Source of the DNA: Aricia agestis
Lineage: Eukaryota > Arthropoda > Insecta > Lepidoptera > Lycaenidae
DNA length: 64,000 nt
Reading direction: 5' to 3'
Assembly (NCBI RefSeq): GCF_905147365.1
Contig: NC_056425.1
Location: forward strand, 3,913,501-3,977,500
Positions within the stretch are counted from its first letter, which is position 1, and each line of letters starts with the position of its first letter. Below are positions 10,006 through 22,147 of this stretch, one piece after another. The notes beneath the pieces are model-generated. The model was not told where the DNA came from. It ran no database searches and saw only the letters and a program-made list of their open reading frames with translations. The position numbers and the translations under genes were made by a program.

Positions 10006-10665
10006 AAATCACCAGTAACACGGTTTCTCCGTGAATGTTGATGTAAGTTTTTATCGCAGAGGTTATAACAAACATTTATCATTGCAACTGATAACACGGC
10101 CATATGTCATAGAATATAGATTAAGATTGGTTCGATTAGTTTGACTGTGGCCGCTATGAATAATGTATGTTTAAATTTGATTAATCGCGAGTCGCGACCA
10201 ACATCGAACCGTTTCCTCGTTTTATGCTGTCGTCTATACTATCTATAGTCTAAACCACGCAACGAGTCACAAAGGGTGGAAACTAGTAACCATGATTTTA
10301 GTATTCAAGAAGCTAGTACTAGTTTTATTATTTGGTTAATCCGATTTGATTTTGATGAAGATGTAACAGACGGACAGACACGAGTATGGACTATGGATAT
10401 TAATTATCACTTCAACAAAAACAACTCTAGTTAGTTGTAAAGATAAAATATAAGTGGTAAATAATTAAAAGGTCTCGGTGTGTTATTATATTCAATAAAT
10501 TCTTGGATTTTATTATATTACATGTATAAAATTAAATATGTGAATGCCAGTAGTGCTATAAAAACCGTAATTAAAGTTTGTTTGAAAGTCAGAGCTGAAA
10601 TGTTTTAGAAGTGATATAAAATTACAATTATTATTTGATTCGTATAAATTATATTGTATAGTCTA
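10006..10665. other. AT-rich spacer
   Basis: Nothing recognised. Confidence 0.4.
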
Positions 10666-10667
10666 GA

Positions 10668-10929
10668 GCCGTGGTCCCCAACCTTTTTTTCATACGGGCC
10701 ACAAACATGTCTTGGTCTTGGTGTCACGGGCCGCACCACAAAAATTTTAGGGTTAAAAATAACGTTCTTCAAAATTAACGATATCAAAGTGGAAAAATAT
10801 TTCATGTCTTTCACGACGACTTTATTTTGCCGGTGGACGTGAATTTCAAAATGCTTTAACATCACGCGGGCCACATAATATTATTATGAAGTCCAGGCGG
10901 GCCGACGGGCCGCGGGTTGGGGATAGCTG
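10668..10929 (+). mobile_element. hAT-like non-autonomous element
   Basis: Left end GCCGTGGTCCCCAACC and right end GGTTGGGGATAGCTGG form an imperfect inverted pair of the CAG.GGTCCCCAACC kind common in hAT elements. Subterminal GGGCC words (CGGGCCACAAAC, CACGCGGGCCAC, GCGGGCCGACGGGCC) are frequent on both sides. No transposase. Confidence 0.7.
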
Positions 10930-11626
10930 GTCCAGAGTCTAGAATTGGAACTTATATTAGTCAGAAATGAGTAAGTAAAAAATATGAGAATTCGTTCATA
11001 AAATTTAGAAACCGTTGTTATATTCTTAGCGCCTTTTTCAGAATTCGCCTGTAAACTATTTCTGTACTCAATCTTCATTGTTTTGAAGTCGGTACTAGTT
11101 AAATTAATCGTGAATGTTGATAAATTTTTGGGACTGGTAAGTCACGACTTTTGTGAAGGTAGTAAGTACCAAATGGGAACAACATTCTATGTACTTATGT
11201 AGTATGTACAACAAAAGAAAGATTTTGAAAATCGCTCAACAAATGACGGCGTAATGCATTTAATAAAATATCCACAGCCAAACATAAGACCTCCTTCTTT
11301 TTTGGAAACCTTTAAAAATCTCTTATAGAAGATTTCATGTCGTATATTTATACGCGTGACGAGAAGCAATTTATTAAACGATATTCCAAACATTTATGAC
11401 GGAATATACATAATTTTTAATTGGATATAAGTATACAAAAGGCATGAAATTGGGTGCGGCTTCGCAATTAATTTTGGTCGTCTCTCGCGTATCAAAAGCT
11501 TCATTACATCATTTATTATACGTTTCAATGGAATCGGTAATTCATTTTCACAGGCCGTTGGAGGTTTAATATTTTATACCACCTATTAGTACCGAGTAGG
11601 TACTATTGTTGTTTATTACATAATAT
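10930..11626. other. AT-rich spacer
   Basis: No repeat boundary or coding signal that I can support. Confidence 0.4.
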
Positions 11627-11627
11627 A

Positions 11628-11904
11628 CAGGGTGTAACAAAAATAAGTGATAATACTTTAGGGTGTGTACGTAAGTACTACGTGTTCCTTCTAGAGAGTT
11701 CACTGTGAAAGTAGCAGCGCTGAAAGACCAAAATTTTTTTTTCACTTTTGTATGGGGAAACTCATGACGCTCGGACCTTGTCCTTTGCTCATACAAACGT
11801 GAAAAAAAATTTTCGTCTTTCAGAGCTGCTACTTTCACAGTGAACTCTCTACAAGGAACATGTACACACCTTAAAGTATTATCACTTATTTTTGTTACAC
11901 ACTG
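11628..11904. mobile_element. Foldback element with CAGGGTGTAACAAAAATAAG ends
   Basis: Arms of about 115-120 bases run inward from CAGGGTGT-AACAAAAATA and from TATTTTTGTTACACACTG, sharing ACTTTAGGGTGTGTAC / GTACACACCTTAAAGT and AGAGTTCACTGTGAAAGTAG / CTACTTTCACAGTGAACTCT. The roughly 113-codon open frame across it on the minus strand is a by-product of the palindrome. A fragment of the end recurs at 39688. Confidence 0.85.
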
Positions 11905-12079
11905 CATATTCTGATTTCTGTGCTATTAGTAAAGGTAAGGATTACATCTAACGAGTAGATTGAGACCACCAACCTTTGTGACCAAGACCGAGACAGTGCC
12001 CTCTGCCGATCACTTCGCACTCGGTATGTTTAGGGATAAACAGAGAAAAATGATAATATTATTGTAAATTCATTAAATT

Positions 12080-12722
12080 GTATCGCACGTACGTCAAAAG
12101 CATCCAACCCATACTAAAATTTCATCAGCATCGGGTCAGTGGATCAGCATCAGGTCTGTCTGTCCGTCCGTATGTCACAGCCACTTTTCTCCGAAACTAT
12201 AAGAGCTATACTATTGAAACTTGTTAAGTAGATGTAGTCTGTAAACCGCTTTAAGATTTCGATACAAAAATGGAAAAATTATGAAAAATTTTAGGGGTCC
12301 CCATAGATGCAACTGAAACAAAAAAAATTTTTTTTCATTTAACCTATGCGTGTGGGGTATCTATGGATAGGTCTTTAAAAATATTGAGGTTTCTAATATC
12401 ATTTTTTTCTTACCTGAATAGTTTGCTAGAGAGACTCTTCCAAAGTGGTAAAATGTGTGTATGATGTGTGTGGGCATGATAAGTCTAAAAAAAATATATG
12501 ACGTACATTACTACAAAAGCTACCAACGAAAATTGGTTCGAACGAGATCTAGCTAGTAGTATTTTTTATACGTCATAAATGGTAAACCATAATTTAACTT
12601 TCATTAAATCAACTGAAATATGAAAATAAATCAAAAACCTCTTAATTTCATAAAAATAAACCTTATTTCTGCTGCGGAACCCTTCATGGGCGAGTCCAAC
12701 TCGCCTTTGGCCGGTTTTTTAT
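12080..12722. mobile_element. Dispersed repeat, GAAGGGTTCCG family (diverged copy)
   Basis: Ends on the right in CTGCGGAACCCTTCATGGGC then GAGTCCAACTCGCCTTTGGC, the terminal block also seen at 19525, 27197, 39993, 42763 and 60060. The left part has CTGTCTGTCCGTCCGTATGT and AACTATAAGAGCTATA. Long, non-coding, abundant in Lepidoptera. I do not assign a superfamily. Confidence 0.6.
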
Positions 12723-13162
12723 TAGTATTGAATATTGATTCGTTGAAACTTGAAAGTGTATTTCAAGTATTGGCTGTTTTTTATCCACCGTCATAAACTT
12801 CAAACACAAAGACATCTCTTGGTTATTTAGGGCTCATAGGGCTTCGTAATCCGGCAAGGATCAATGCTCCAATGCTCTTTACCCAAGGGCCAGTTTTAGA
12901 TCGCATTCTATTTTGTCGATCTATCTTTTAGAAATGAGGTGTTTTCAAAGCTACATAGGGCCGAAACAACTATTTTTATCTGACTTAAGGAGGAGCTAAT
13001 GTAAATTGGAGCAGTATATTTGCCAGAACTGCTCAGTTTTCGTACGTCTGAACAAATTTGCCAAAAAATCTGTATGTTATCTTAATTCAGGCTTAACTTA
13101 AGAATGTTAATCTTAACTCTTAAGTAATAAGCCTGAATATTTATGAAATAAAATAACAGCTA

Positions 13163-14029
13163 TACTGTATTCGGCGAGACATGGCGGTAGCGGTCATTGA
13201 CTCCCTGTCAAAAACTTGTCTTCCTACTTCCTACTATCCTACTAATATTATAAAGGCGAAAGTTTGTTTGGATGTGTGGATGTATAGATGTGTGGATGTA
13301 TGGATGTTTGTTACTCTTTCACGCAATAACTACTGAACAGATTTTGATGAAACTTTACAATAGTATAGCTTACAATTTTAATCGACTTTCGAAATGGAGG
13401 AGGTGTTATTTGTTTTTTTTCTTCAACGATTACTCCGCCGTTTGTGAACCGATTTTCAAAATTTTTCTTTTGGTGTTACATAGGTTATCATTCCAATTTG
13501 GTACCATATTCATAAAAATGGTGACCTGATGAAGAGATCCATAAGAAATCGAGGGAACTCCTCAACATTTATATGAAAATATGTGGTGACTTCGGTTTCG
13601 TGAGCAGTATTCTAAGCATATTATGCTACCAACAAGTAAGATTTTGCACCAAGGTGTACCATGGTTCGGAAGGTGCTGAGAGAACTCTTGATACTTTATA
13701 GATACACGTTTGGGAGTTTCGACGTTGTTTTAAGAGCGGAAAGCATATGCTACTATGCAAATTACCTTCATCTTAATCATCATCACTACCATAAACCGTT
13801 ATAGAACCATGTGTCGTCCCGTTTTGATCCTATTATTGGGACTTTTCATAGTCTTTCATTATATATCTCTTAAACCGCGGGTAACACCGCGGGGCACAGC
13901 TAGTTTTCTATATAAACCGCGATTGACAATTAAGTGTCAGATGTTGTCAATCGCGGCTTTGTATAGAAAATGATGAGTTTTTGACAGGGAGTCAATGACC
14001 GCTACCGCCATGTTTCGCCGAGTCCAGTA
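13163..14029. mobile_element. TIR element split by a Helitron
   Basis: Outer arms 13163-13215 and 13975-14029 are inverted copies, for example ATGGCGGTAGCGGTCATTGA with CTCCCTGTCAAAAACT, and AGTTTTTGACAGGGAG with TCAATGACCGCTACCGCCAT. Without the Helitron the element would be about 200 bp. It also has an internal stem at 13907-13969 (AACCGCGATTGACAA / TTGTCAATCGCGG). Confidence 0.85.
13237..13903 (+). mobile_element. Non-autonomous Helitron inserted in a TIR element
   Basis: Begins TC-CTACTAATATTATAAAGG after an A, and ends CCGCGGGTAACACCGCGG, GGCACAG, CTAG before a T. This gives the correct Helitron ends, 3' hairpin and A/T target. About 667 bp with no coding. Both arms of the host element lie intact on either side, so this insertion is the younger event. 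Confidence 0.85.
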
Positions 14030-14727
14030 CGGTCTAAAGGACAAAGAATGACCGAATAAAAACTGATGCAACTTCCATTTTGTTAGTTTATAAATGGAAT
14101 TGATTCAAAATGGCGGTTTGACGTAAAAAATGTGTTGAATTCTTTTATGCAAACCGTCGATATTCATCTCTTGCGGAGAATTTATTTCATGATTGCTTCT
14201 GGCACATGAATTCAATGAAATATTTAAAGAACCGGGCACAAAGGAATATTTACGTCTGCTTTAATTACTGGCTTTCATGAATAAGGGAAGGTTTAAAATG
14301 CAGTTCAAATCTGATTTTGTGTAAAATCATAAATAATTTATTACATAAGTAATTACTTACTAGTTCATCCTCCATACTACATATAAAATTTGATATTCAT
14401 CCCGAGAAAGGACACAGGATAGTTTTAAAAAAAAATGATCGGTCTCGATTGAAATTGCGGAAAATTTTTAATATTTGCACATGTACTACATACTTATATC
14501 TCAATGAATATTCATGAGTTCTTACAAAATTGAGGCTTATAGAGTTATAGCACGTGAATACGTTTTCTATCAGGCGATTCGTCATCTCATTTGCCGTTAT
14601 CATAAAAAAGTTTTTCAATATCCTCGTCCTTCATCCATCCTTTGTATTTCTTCTTAGCTTACATTTGAGTTGGGCTTATTCGTCACTCAGTATATTATAT
14701 CATTTTACTGTGAAATTCATCAAAAAC
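14030..14727. other. AT-rich spacer
   Basis: Nothing recognised, apart from short open frames at chance level. Confidence 0.4.
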
Positions 14728-15053
14728 ATGCTTCGGCACGAATGGGCCGGCTCGACCGGAGAAATACCACGGGCTCACAGAAAACCGGCGTGAAATAGCG
14801 CTTGCGCTGTGTTTCGCCGAGTGAGTGAGTTTACCGGAGGCCCAATCCCATACCCATGTTCCCTTCCCTACCCTTCCCTATCCCCTTCCTTACCCTCCCC
14901 TATTCCCTCTTAAAAGGCCGGCAACCTCTATATTAGCTTCATACCGGCAACGCACCTGCAGCTCTTCTTATGTTGCGAGTGTCCATGGGCGACAGAAGTT
15001 GCTTTCCATCAGGTGACCCGTTTGCTCGTTTGCCCTCTTATTTCATAAAAAAA
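14728..15053 (+). mobile_element. SINE copy (nearly complete)
   Basis: Head ATGCTTCGGCACGAATGGGC then CGGCTCGACCGG (weak match to a pol III B box, GGTTCGANNCC), ACGGGCTCACAGAAAACCGG, a C/T-rich middle, the tail GCACCTGCAGCTCTTCTTAT to TTGCCCTCTTATTTCAT, and poly-A. About 15 bases of the usual 5' end are missing. A small internal duplication around GCAACCTC...CCGGCAACGC lies at 14921-14955. Confidence 0.85.
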
Positions 15054-16077
15054 TATATACTATATTTAGGATATCCAAAATCCACTTGAAATAAACGTGC
15101 TGAGCGTGTTGATTTGACAAATTTGTTATACCGAGAACGAATTCAGTCCGAGACTACTCTGCCCGAGGTACAGGCTGTTCGACCGGTTCCTTATACGTCT
15201 ACCCATAATGACGATCATTTGTCCCAAGTTTGAAATTCATTTGAACTTCGAATGCGATACAAAAGTTTTTCGTATTTGATACCTGCTGGCAACATTTTTA
15301 ATGTTGCTTTTTTACGTTAGCAAAAAGGTTGCAAAGAGCTTCGTATAATATGGAAGATTTTCGTAGCAATAATAATTCTGGTTGATTCATATTCGAAATT
15401 AATTGGCGCTATTCGCCCGAAGCGAAATAAATCGATTAATATCAAAATAGTTAAAATATTTCCCAATTATTCTGTACAAAGCTTTGAATGATAAATTGCT
15501 TAATAGACCCGTGAAAACCACGACCAATTGATTTCATAATTTGTCTATCTATTATGTTTTAAATGGATAATTCTGTCGGGCACTAAAATTATGGAATGGT
15601 TTACGATTAAACTTATTGATTATTATGTATTTCAATTTTAAGCAATGTTGTATAATTTATTAACTTAAAAACTCCTAAATGCACAAAAACGAGTTAACTG
15701 CAGTTTAGCAGTAGGTATTGCTGTCGGAACATAAACAAAATTTATTACCAACAAAGCAATAAATGTGCTCTAGAAACTTTAAGTGGATTTTCAGGAGTTA
15801 AATTAGTATAAAAATGTTTTAACCTCTCAACTACCGTGAGTAGAGAATATTATTATTAGCGAAACCTTTATGGAAACCTTTATGGAAATTCTACTTTTTG
15901 AGCATCAATATTCTAAACTAATTAGGCCCTATTACTTACCAGCTTTACTGAATATTCACTCGAATTGCTTTCGCTAGTTTTGATAGCCAAAATAGATGTC
16001 AGAAATATAAACAGATGAACATAATATTATAATGACCTCCTCGTTTTTGTCGGTTAAAAATGTAATGTACAGTTCGA
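15054..16077. other. AT-rich spacer
   Basis: No gene or repeat family recognised. Bases 15860-15895 hold a short direct duplication of CCTTTATGGAAA. Confidence 0.4.
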
Positions 16078-16078
16078 C

Positions 16079-16375
16079 CATAAATTTAATACTTATACCT
16101 AGCGGAATAGAGAAACAAAGGCCTGAGCAAGAGAGATGTCACTATCAGTAACACTGTGTGGTAAAAAGAGACGTGTGATACATGACAGCAGCATTCTTTT
16201 TTTGACGTCTAGTCGGCACGTGCCGCACGTTGACAATTTAATCTCATAGAAATCATGTTCAATCATGCTTGTGTAAGTGTATACGTATACATATTTTTAC
16301 CCACAGATGAAACCAATTTCGGTTACTTTTGACAGCTCGAGAGAGCTCTATTCCGCTAGGTATATTAACTTTATG
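16079..16375. mobile_element. TIR element, TATACCTAGCG family, copy 1
   Basis: Ends CATAAATTTAATACTTATAC / GTATATTAACTTTATG and CTAGCGGAATAGAG / CTCTATTCCGCTAG are inverted. The interior (GACGTCTAGTCGGCACGTGC, CATGTTCAATCATGCTTGTG) is found in the opposite orientation at 38320-38618. Non-coding. Confidence 0.85.
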
Positions 16376-16518
16376 AGTTCGACAAGGCTTTATATGAACG
16401 TGGCGAGGAAAGGAACTTTAAAGGCTTCTATCATACATAAACGTCATTTTTGACATGTGTTTGACAGTTAGTCCTTTACCAGCAGCGCTCCCACGATCAT
16501 TTAAAGCCTTGTCGAGCT
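16375..16518. mobile_element. TIR element, CGACAAGGCTT family, solo copy
   Basis: Left GTTCGACAAGGCTTTATATG and right TTTAAAGCCTTGTCGAGC are inverted. Internal words GTGGCGAGGAAAGGAAC and CCTTTACCAGCAGCGCTCCC match the copies nested at 46059 and 48756. It abuts the element ending at 16375. Confidence 0.85.
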
Positions 16519-16614
16519 GTAGCCAAATCATGATTCATGGCGCTTGCGATGTGATAACTTGTGGAATCCCATACAATTTTGACATCTAACTTCGTTGTCG
16601 AAACTAAGAAATGA

Positions 16615-16745
16615 CCGCCGTACTCAGAGACATTTAATTACGATTAACCTTCAATTTAATGAAGAGTTTGACAGATAATGTATAGAGCTTATGTCAAAAT
16701 TTTGAATTAATTACAATTAACTAATTAATGTTCCACTCTGAGTGC
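16615..16745. mobile_element. Degraded short TIR element (ACTCAGAG ends)
   Basis: CCGTACTCAGAGACATTTAA at the left and TTAATGTTCCACTCTGAGTG at the right are imperfect inverted repeats. The interior is AT-rich. Confidence 0.55.
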
Positions 16746-16798
16746 GGCTGTGAAAGACTTACCAAGTTAGCACTAATTCAAGTATTTATTCATAAATC

Positions 16799-17271
16799 AC
16801 AATGGGGATTGTCCATTTTTTTTTAATTTTGCTCATTACAAAAACATTTCGAGGAATAAGGTCAGTGATCGTTTTTCTGTATATAAACGAAAAAAATACC
16901 CATTAGTTACTTATATTTTTGAACAAATACGTTTAACCTTTGTTTGACCTTCAATGGCGTTAAATTAGCAATAAATTCGACCAACATTACGTTTCGAACT
17001 TTTGGTAAGCTTCTCGTATCAGCTTTCACATAATGAGAACTTGCATTTGACGAACCAGCCATTATAAATAAGATTGAAAGAAAATTTAAAACATATGCGA
17101 GGTCAATTGGCGGCCGATGATGACGTCAGACGAAACTTTAAAAATTTATTGAGAAAAAACTAGCCAATGAATTTAAAAATTATTTAATTTATATTCTTAA
17201 AATACCCTATTTTAACGAAAAAAATATAAAAAGTTCGTGTGATTTTTTTTGGACAATGCCCATTGGGTTAA
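16799..17271. mobile_element. TIR element with AATGGGCATTGTCCA ends
   Basis: CAATGGGGATTGTCCATTTT at 16800 is inverted against TTTTGGACAATGCCCATTGG at about 17250. The interior is AT-rich with no coding. Confidence 0.6.
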
Positions 17272-17438
17272 AGCCTAGGGAATAAGGAACAGTGCAAAAC
17301 TAGTACTTAAGTATTAACTAAAAATATGTCAAGCAATTTTAGCACATTCTTGTCTTTGAAAGAGCTACTTATATCCATTATCCAACATTATACTTACTAA
17401 CTATATTATGTATAACTTGAAGTCTTGAACTTCTTACT

Positions 17439-17468
17439 ATGTAAGTAAGTACATAGTACTTACTTACA
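17439..17468. repeat. Perfect 30-base palindrome
   Basis: TGTAAGTAAGTACAT pairs with ATGTACTTACTTACA across a short centre. Probably a foldback relic. Confidence 0.7.
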
Positions 17469-17678
17469 TAATAATATAATATACATACATACGCCTTGAA
17501 AGGTATCCGAGTATGTCGACTAGACTGTGACGTCATAATCTTGTCTTGCTGTAGAACTGTAGCATAGGGTGTTTCTTTACAGGCAATCCATAAGCCTTGA
17601 TTAGGTAGGTACCTACTTAAGGATTTCGATGACGCTTAGAATTTATGAGGAAAGGATAAGAAATTAATTACTAATAAT

Positions 17679-18088
17679 AATTAAATTAAGAAATTTAAAA
17701 AAAACCCCCGCTAAACAACTTTAAAAAGTAATGAAATAACATATTTTACTGACTTTAAGTTTAAAAAATTCCTAAGTGTAAAGTGATATTTTAGTCCATA
17801 ATTGTTGTCACGGTGTGTCGGGGGACCGCCAACAGTGTCTTTTGCATTTTGTATCGCCATGTCACTGATTGTCTCGATTCGGTTCGCTGTGAACTGACCC
17901 TTAAACTATAATGTTATGTGAAATCAAACATCTACATTAGCGGTCCCCCGACACACCTTGACAACAATTATAGACTAAAATATAACTTTACACTTAGGAA
18001 TTTTTTTAACTTAAAGTCAGTAAAATATGTTATTTCATTACTTTTTAAAGTTGTTTGGCGGGCGTTTTTTAAATTTCTTAATTTAATT
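17679..18088. mobile_element. Foldback element with about 150-bp arms
   Basis: Left arm 17679-17829 and right arm 17940-18088 are near-perfect inverted copies, sharing for example TTGTTGTCA.GGTGTGTCGG and TAATGAAATAACATATTTTA. The spacer is about 110 bases. A transcript would form a very long hairpin. Non-coding. Confidence 0.9.
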
Positions 18089-18611
18089 TTATTTCATGCT
18101 TTTTAAACTTGAGTTGGTTATTTATAATTCCTATCAACAGGATCATATTACATCCCAATGAATACCATAAAGGAATGTCCTTTTGGATGAGGCCGTCAAT
18201 ATGAGTCCAAACATGAAACCTCCACTTTGGGTTCATATGGAGCTCGGCTCCTATATAGAATCCATCTGGTAGAGGTGAGGCTGCAGCAGCAGCATGCAAA
18301 AAAATATTGATTATCTACGTCTTACTAGTTGTCGCAATTAAAATGAGCCCAAACACTAAACCATTGCTCTAAGTTGGTGAGGAGTTGGGTATTCTATTGA
18401 TTACCAGGTGATGCTGCAGCACCAGGTCAACTTTCCATTAAAGTGTAAATATTCATAAATGTCACGAACTAGAATGCAATAAAGCCCACCAAACGACTGC
18501 AAGTTGCTAATCGGCCCTTCACGAACCAGATGAACCGCGATTTTTCAGCATGGAGCAGGCTGATGATGATGAACTATAGCTAAGAACACTCTCAATTAAG
18601 TCAGCTTTCAA
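18089..18611. other. Spacer with no recognised family
   Basis: Bases 18140-18300 and 18330-18430 look like two diverged versions of one block (GAGTCCAAACATGAAACC near 18202 and GAGCCCAAACACTAAACC near 18345; GAGGCTGCAGCAGC and GATGCTGCAGCACC), suggesting an old local duplication. Confidence 0.4.
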
Positions 18612-18986
<375 letters not shown>

Positions 18987-18999
18987 CGTGGGTTAAAAA

Positions 19000-19152
19000 A
19001 TATGCGAAAGTGATTTTTGGCGCTGAACCTATTTGGCGGATATTTGGTATGGAGATACTTTGAGTCCCAGGAAAAGGCACCTGAGGATACTTTTTTCCCG
19101 GAAATATACGGTTCCCGCGCGATAGTAGATTTTTGGCGCACCGGAGTTGCTG
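19000..19152 (+). mobile_element. Helitron-like fragment
   Basis: ATATGCGAAAGTGAT, TTGGTATGGAGATACTTTGA, GTCCCAGG, CGGTTCCCGCGCGAT and GCACCGGAGTTGC follow the usual order of the GCGAAAGT Helitron family. Both ends are eroded. Confidence 0.7.
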
Positions 19153-19524
19153 GTGTTATTTAGTTTCAAGTATCTTTAATAAATATTATTATGTATTGAA
19201 GAAGTCATTGCTGTATTTTTTTATAATAAAGTTGTTGTTGGATTGAGTCTATTCTCACTTGCTCAAATATTATTTAAAAGCAAAAATTTGAAAATAAAAT
19301 ATTATAAAGTTATCAAGTAAATGAATTTATTTTTACATTTCCAACAAAAGCGTTGAGTCGCTCGACGTTATTGAATTAATGGCGCTGGGAATTTACTGAA
19401 ATACAATAATATTATGCTGTCCTTACTGACAGCCATTTGCTATGATAATTTTAGTTAGTCCGCGGGGACTAGACTATTTATTCAATACTTTTCTTGCAAT
19501 TTATATTAATTTGCTGGCCCAAAT

Positions 19525-19880
19525 TAATAAACGGCTAAGTGCGCGTCGTACTCGCGCACGAAGGGTTCCGTACCCTTATAGGGTAAATTTGTGTTTTTTG
19601 TATGGGAGCCCCCTTAGTTTTAAATTTTATTTTAATAATATCATTAATTATTAACGTACAAATATAATAAAGGCCTTTGTGAAAATTTCAAGGTCTACCT
19701 ACTGGTAGGTCTTTTTTGCTCAATATTATTAATGGCTACTGCCATTAATAATATAGATCAAAAAAGGCCGAAAAAATCACGTTTGTTGTAGTCGAGCCCC
19801 CCTTAAATATGAATTTTATTTTGTTTTTAGTACTATTTTTTAGCTTTTTATAGCGGTAACCGGTAACAGATAAAAAATGT
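19525..19880 (+). mobile_element. GAAGGGTTCCG-family repeat, partial
   Basis: Starts CGGCTAAGTGCGCGTCGTAC, TCGCGCACGAAGGGTTCCGT, then TGTATGGGAGCCCCC. It aligns with the reverse complement of 59700-60124. Contains a short palindrome around ATTATTAATGGC / GCCATTAATAAT at 19723-19751. Confidence 0.7.
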
Positions 19881-19980
19881 AGTCACAATCTTGTTCATTT
19901 AAAATCATGCTTGATTAGAAATTAGATCTTGTTAGACTTAGAACTCATCTCGCGATATGCGCGCCGTACTCGGTTGTGAA

Positions 19981-20040
19981 CGTAAAAACTATAATGATTA
20001 ATGAGTAAACTGTACAGTTTACTCGGTATAGTTTTTACGC
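19981..20040. repeat. Inverted repeat, about 60 bases
   Basis: GTAAAAACTATA and GAGTAAACTGT on the left pair with ACAGTTTACTC and TATAGTTTTTAC on the right. Confidence 0.7.
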
Positions 20041-20084
20041 GTAAGAAAGTCGATTTAGGTGAACCAGTGAGCCCAATAGGTTAC

Positions 20085-20222
20085 CAGCAGGCGTAGCATG
20101 GCTACAGTAGAAATACGAAAGAATAGAAACGCTGACAGTTTTTGCGAACAAACAGACAGATTTACTTTGTCTACTTTACCGTAAGAATAAACCTTTCTAT
20201 GGTGGCCATGCTGCCTGCTGCT
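20085..20222. mobile_element. TIR element, GGCTTAGCATGG family, copy 1
   Basis: CAGCAGGCGTAGCATGGCTA at the left and TGGCCATGCTGCCTGCTG at the right are inverted. Inside are GAATAGAAACG and GAATAAACCTTTCTATGG. Same family as 21445, 34505, 36426 and 37559. Confidence 0.75.
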
Positions 20223-20960
20223 GTGGACTAGCGTGATAGACTTTGTGGACTAGGGTTTTCTGTAAAGTAAGACTGAACGTAAGTCCTAAGTTATGACTAA
20301 CAGTTGCTACTTGCTATTGGCTAGTAAATCTCAATTCTCATGACCTCATTCATGTCTTTTATTAAAATACGAAGTGGTCAGATTTTGTTTACAAGAATAC
20401 TGTGATTTGTGACATGATAAACACTCTTTTCAATGTCATTGTTTGTTGTGTATTTTACATATTTACCTGATCAAGCGTCATTCTCTGAAAAAAATTATGT
20501 GACTAGTCTCGTGTTAAGACTTAAGACTTTGGACGTCCTAAAATCGCTATTTAAATAGAGTCCATCTGATTATGGATAAATCTCAAGATAGGGGTCGAGA
20601 TGTGTCCGCCCACAAGCAATTTGCGAGACCGAGCTAAAGGCTATGCTAATATAATAGCTCGCTTTAATCAAAGCCTACGGGCATCTCTACAATGAGGTAC
20701 AATTTATCTTGATAAATGGATGTTTGAAGACAATTAATACAAATTGATATTTGTATTTAGCTTATACAGTCATATGGATACTTAGGCATTTTGCATTCGA
20801 TAATATTATAATTTCGACGGCGAAATCAGAAATTAAGCATGTATGGAGTTTGACATTTAAACGCGTCGCGACATTTCAACTCATATTTTTTTTTGTTTTT
20901 TTTGGTTGTCGACATTATACTTATGTATTTCACTTAGTTTTGTAACACCTTGTATATACC
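20223..20960. other. Spacer, possible degraded foldback
   Basis: GATAAATCTCAAGAT near 20575 and ATTTATCTTGATA near 20703 may be eroded ends of one element. Nothing firmer is visible. Confidence 0.3.
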
Positions 20961-21103
20961 CAGAGCCCCTAGCCAAGATATTTTTTTAGCGCTTCTTTAA
21001 AGAATCACCGATCGAAATGTTGTCTAAGTCGACTTTATTTTAGTCGATTCCATACACTTTGATCGGCTATTCTATAAAGAAAACGTCTTGGCTAGGGGCT
21101 CTG
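20961..21103. mobile_element. Short TIR element with CAGAGCCCCTAGCCAAGA ends
   Basis: CAGAGCCCCTAGCCAAGA at the left and TCTTGGCTAGGGGCTCTG at the right are perfect inverted copies of 18 bases. The 143-bp body holds further inverted words (AGTCGACTTTATTTTAGTCG). Confidence 0.9.
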
Positions 21104-21444
21104 ATTATATTATTTTAAGCGAGGTCGCGTCAAACTAATGACCCTAATCTTCGTAGAAATCGTGACTCAAAGGAAACTTAGTAGGTTTCTACTGAGCTTG
21201 ACACAGGTATTCCTCGAGTTGACTCACAACTCACAATAGTTTTTTTTATGTACAAATTGACATAATTTTACATAAATCAAGCTAGAAGCGTTTACAGGAA
21301 TCGTTTTAAAGAGTCATCGAAACCACAGATTACTAAATATACTGGTTACTACGTAATCGAGACTATAATATTATGTTACTGACCATACAACTAAAATATA
21401 TCTTTCCAGAAACCTCTTACTAACTAGTTTTATTCTACAAGCAC

Positions 21445-21606
21445 ACTAGCCACGGCCATGCTAGCCAACATGAAAAAAATCTTTTGGTAAATATAGTCAG
21501 TGACAGATTGACAAAGAAAAGCTATGTATCGTCAATTTCTTCCCTAAAAATGACAGTATATTTTCTATTCTAAGTTCGCATTTCTTCTGAAGCCATGCTA
21601 AGCTGA
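21445..21606. mobile_element. TIR element, GGCTTAGCATGG family, diverged copy 2
   Basis: GCCACGGCCATGCTAGCC and GAAGCCATGCTAAGCTGAT bracket GTGACAGATTGACAAAG and an AT-rich interior. Weaker ends than the other copies. Confidence 0.5.
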
Positions 21607-21934
21607 TGATAATAATGACGCGGACGATTCTAAAAACTTGGAAATTATACTCGTTTTTTTGTGACATTATTATTTTACAATAAGTATATTAGGTAATTGT
21701 ATTAAAAAAAACAAATAAGTTAAGTAAGCAATTTATCTTGCACGCCAACAAAACAAAGTAACAAAAACAAAATATAAATCATGTTTATCTTTATTGCAAT
21801 TTATATTATCTTGTTGACTTTTAACATTGCCAATATCAATACGTTTAATTGGGATTTCATCAGATATTTCATAAATAATTGGAGTAATAAAGATGGATCA
21901 TAATTATGAATTATTATTTATTATCCATACTAAG

Positions 21935-22147
21935 TAAACCTAATATTATAATTAATGCGAAAGTGTGTTTGTCTGTCTGTCACCTCTTCACGCCCAAACC
22001 GCTGAACCGATGTTGCTGAAATTTAGTATTGACTACAGAGGTACTTTGAGTCCCGGGCAAGGACATAGGATACTTTTTATCCCGGAAAAATGTACGGTAA
22101 CCGCGCGATAAACGGATTTTGGCACAACGGAGTTGCGGACATGTAGT
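21935..22147 (+). mobile_element. Helitron, GCGAAAGT family
   Basis: CTAATATTATAATTAATGCG, AAGTGTGTTTGTCTGTCTGT, CCTCTTCACGCCCAAACCGC, GAGTCCCGGGCAAGGACATA, GGAAAAATGTACGG and GCACAACGGAGTTGC, ending near ATGTAGT where CTAGT is expected. Confidence 0.8.

Noticed and set aside
10120..10135. GGTTCGATT as a tRNA B box
   Set aside because: No A box, no cloverleaf stems and no terminator at the right spacing.
11566..11907. 113-codon frame on the minus strand
   Set aside because: It covers a foldback element whose two arms are inverted copies, so the frame repeats itself and has no independent coding support.
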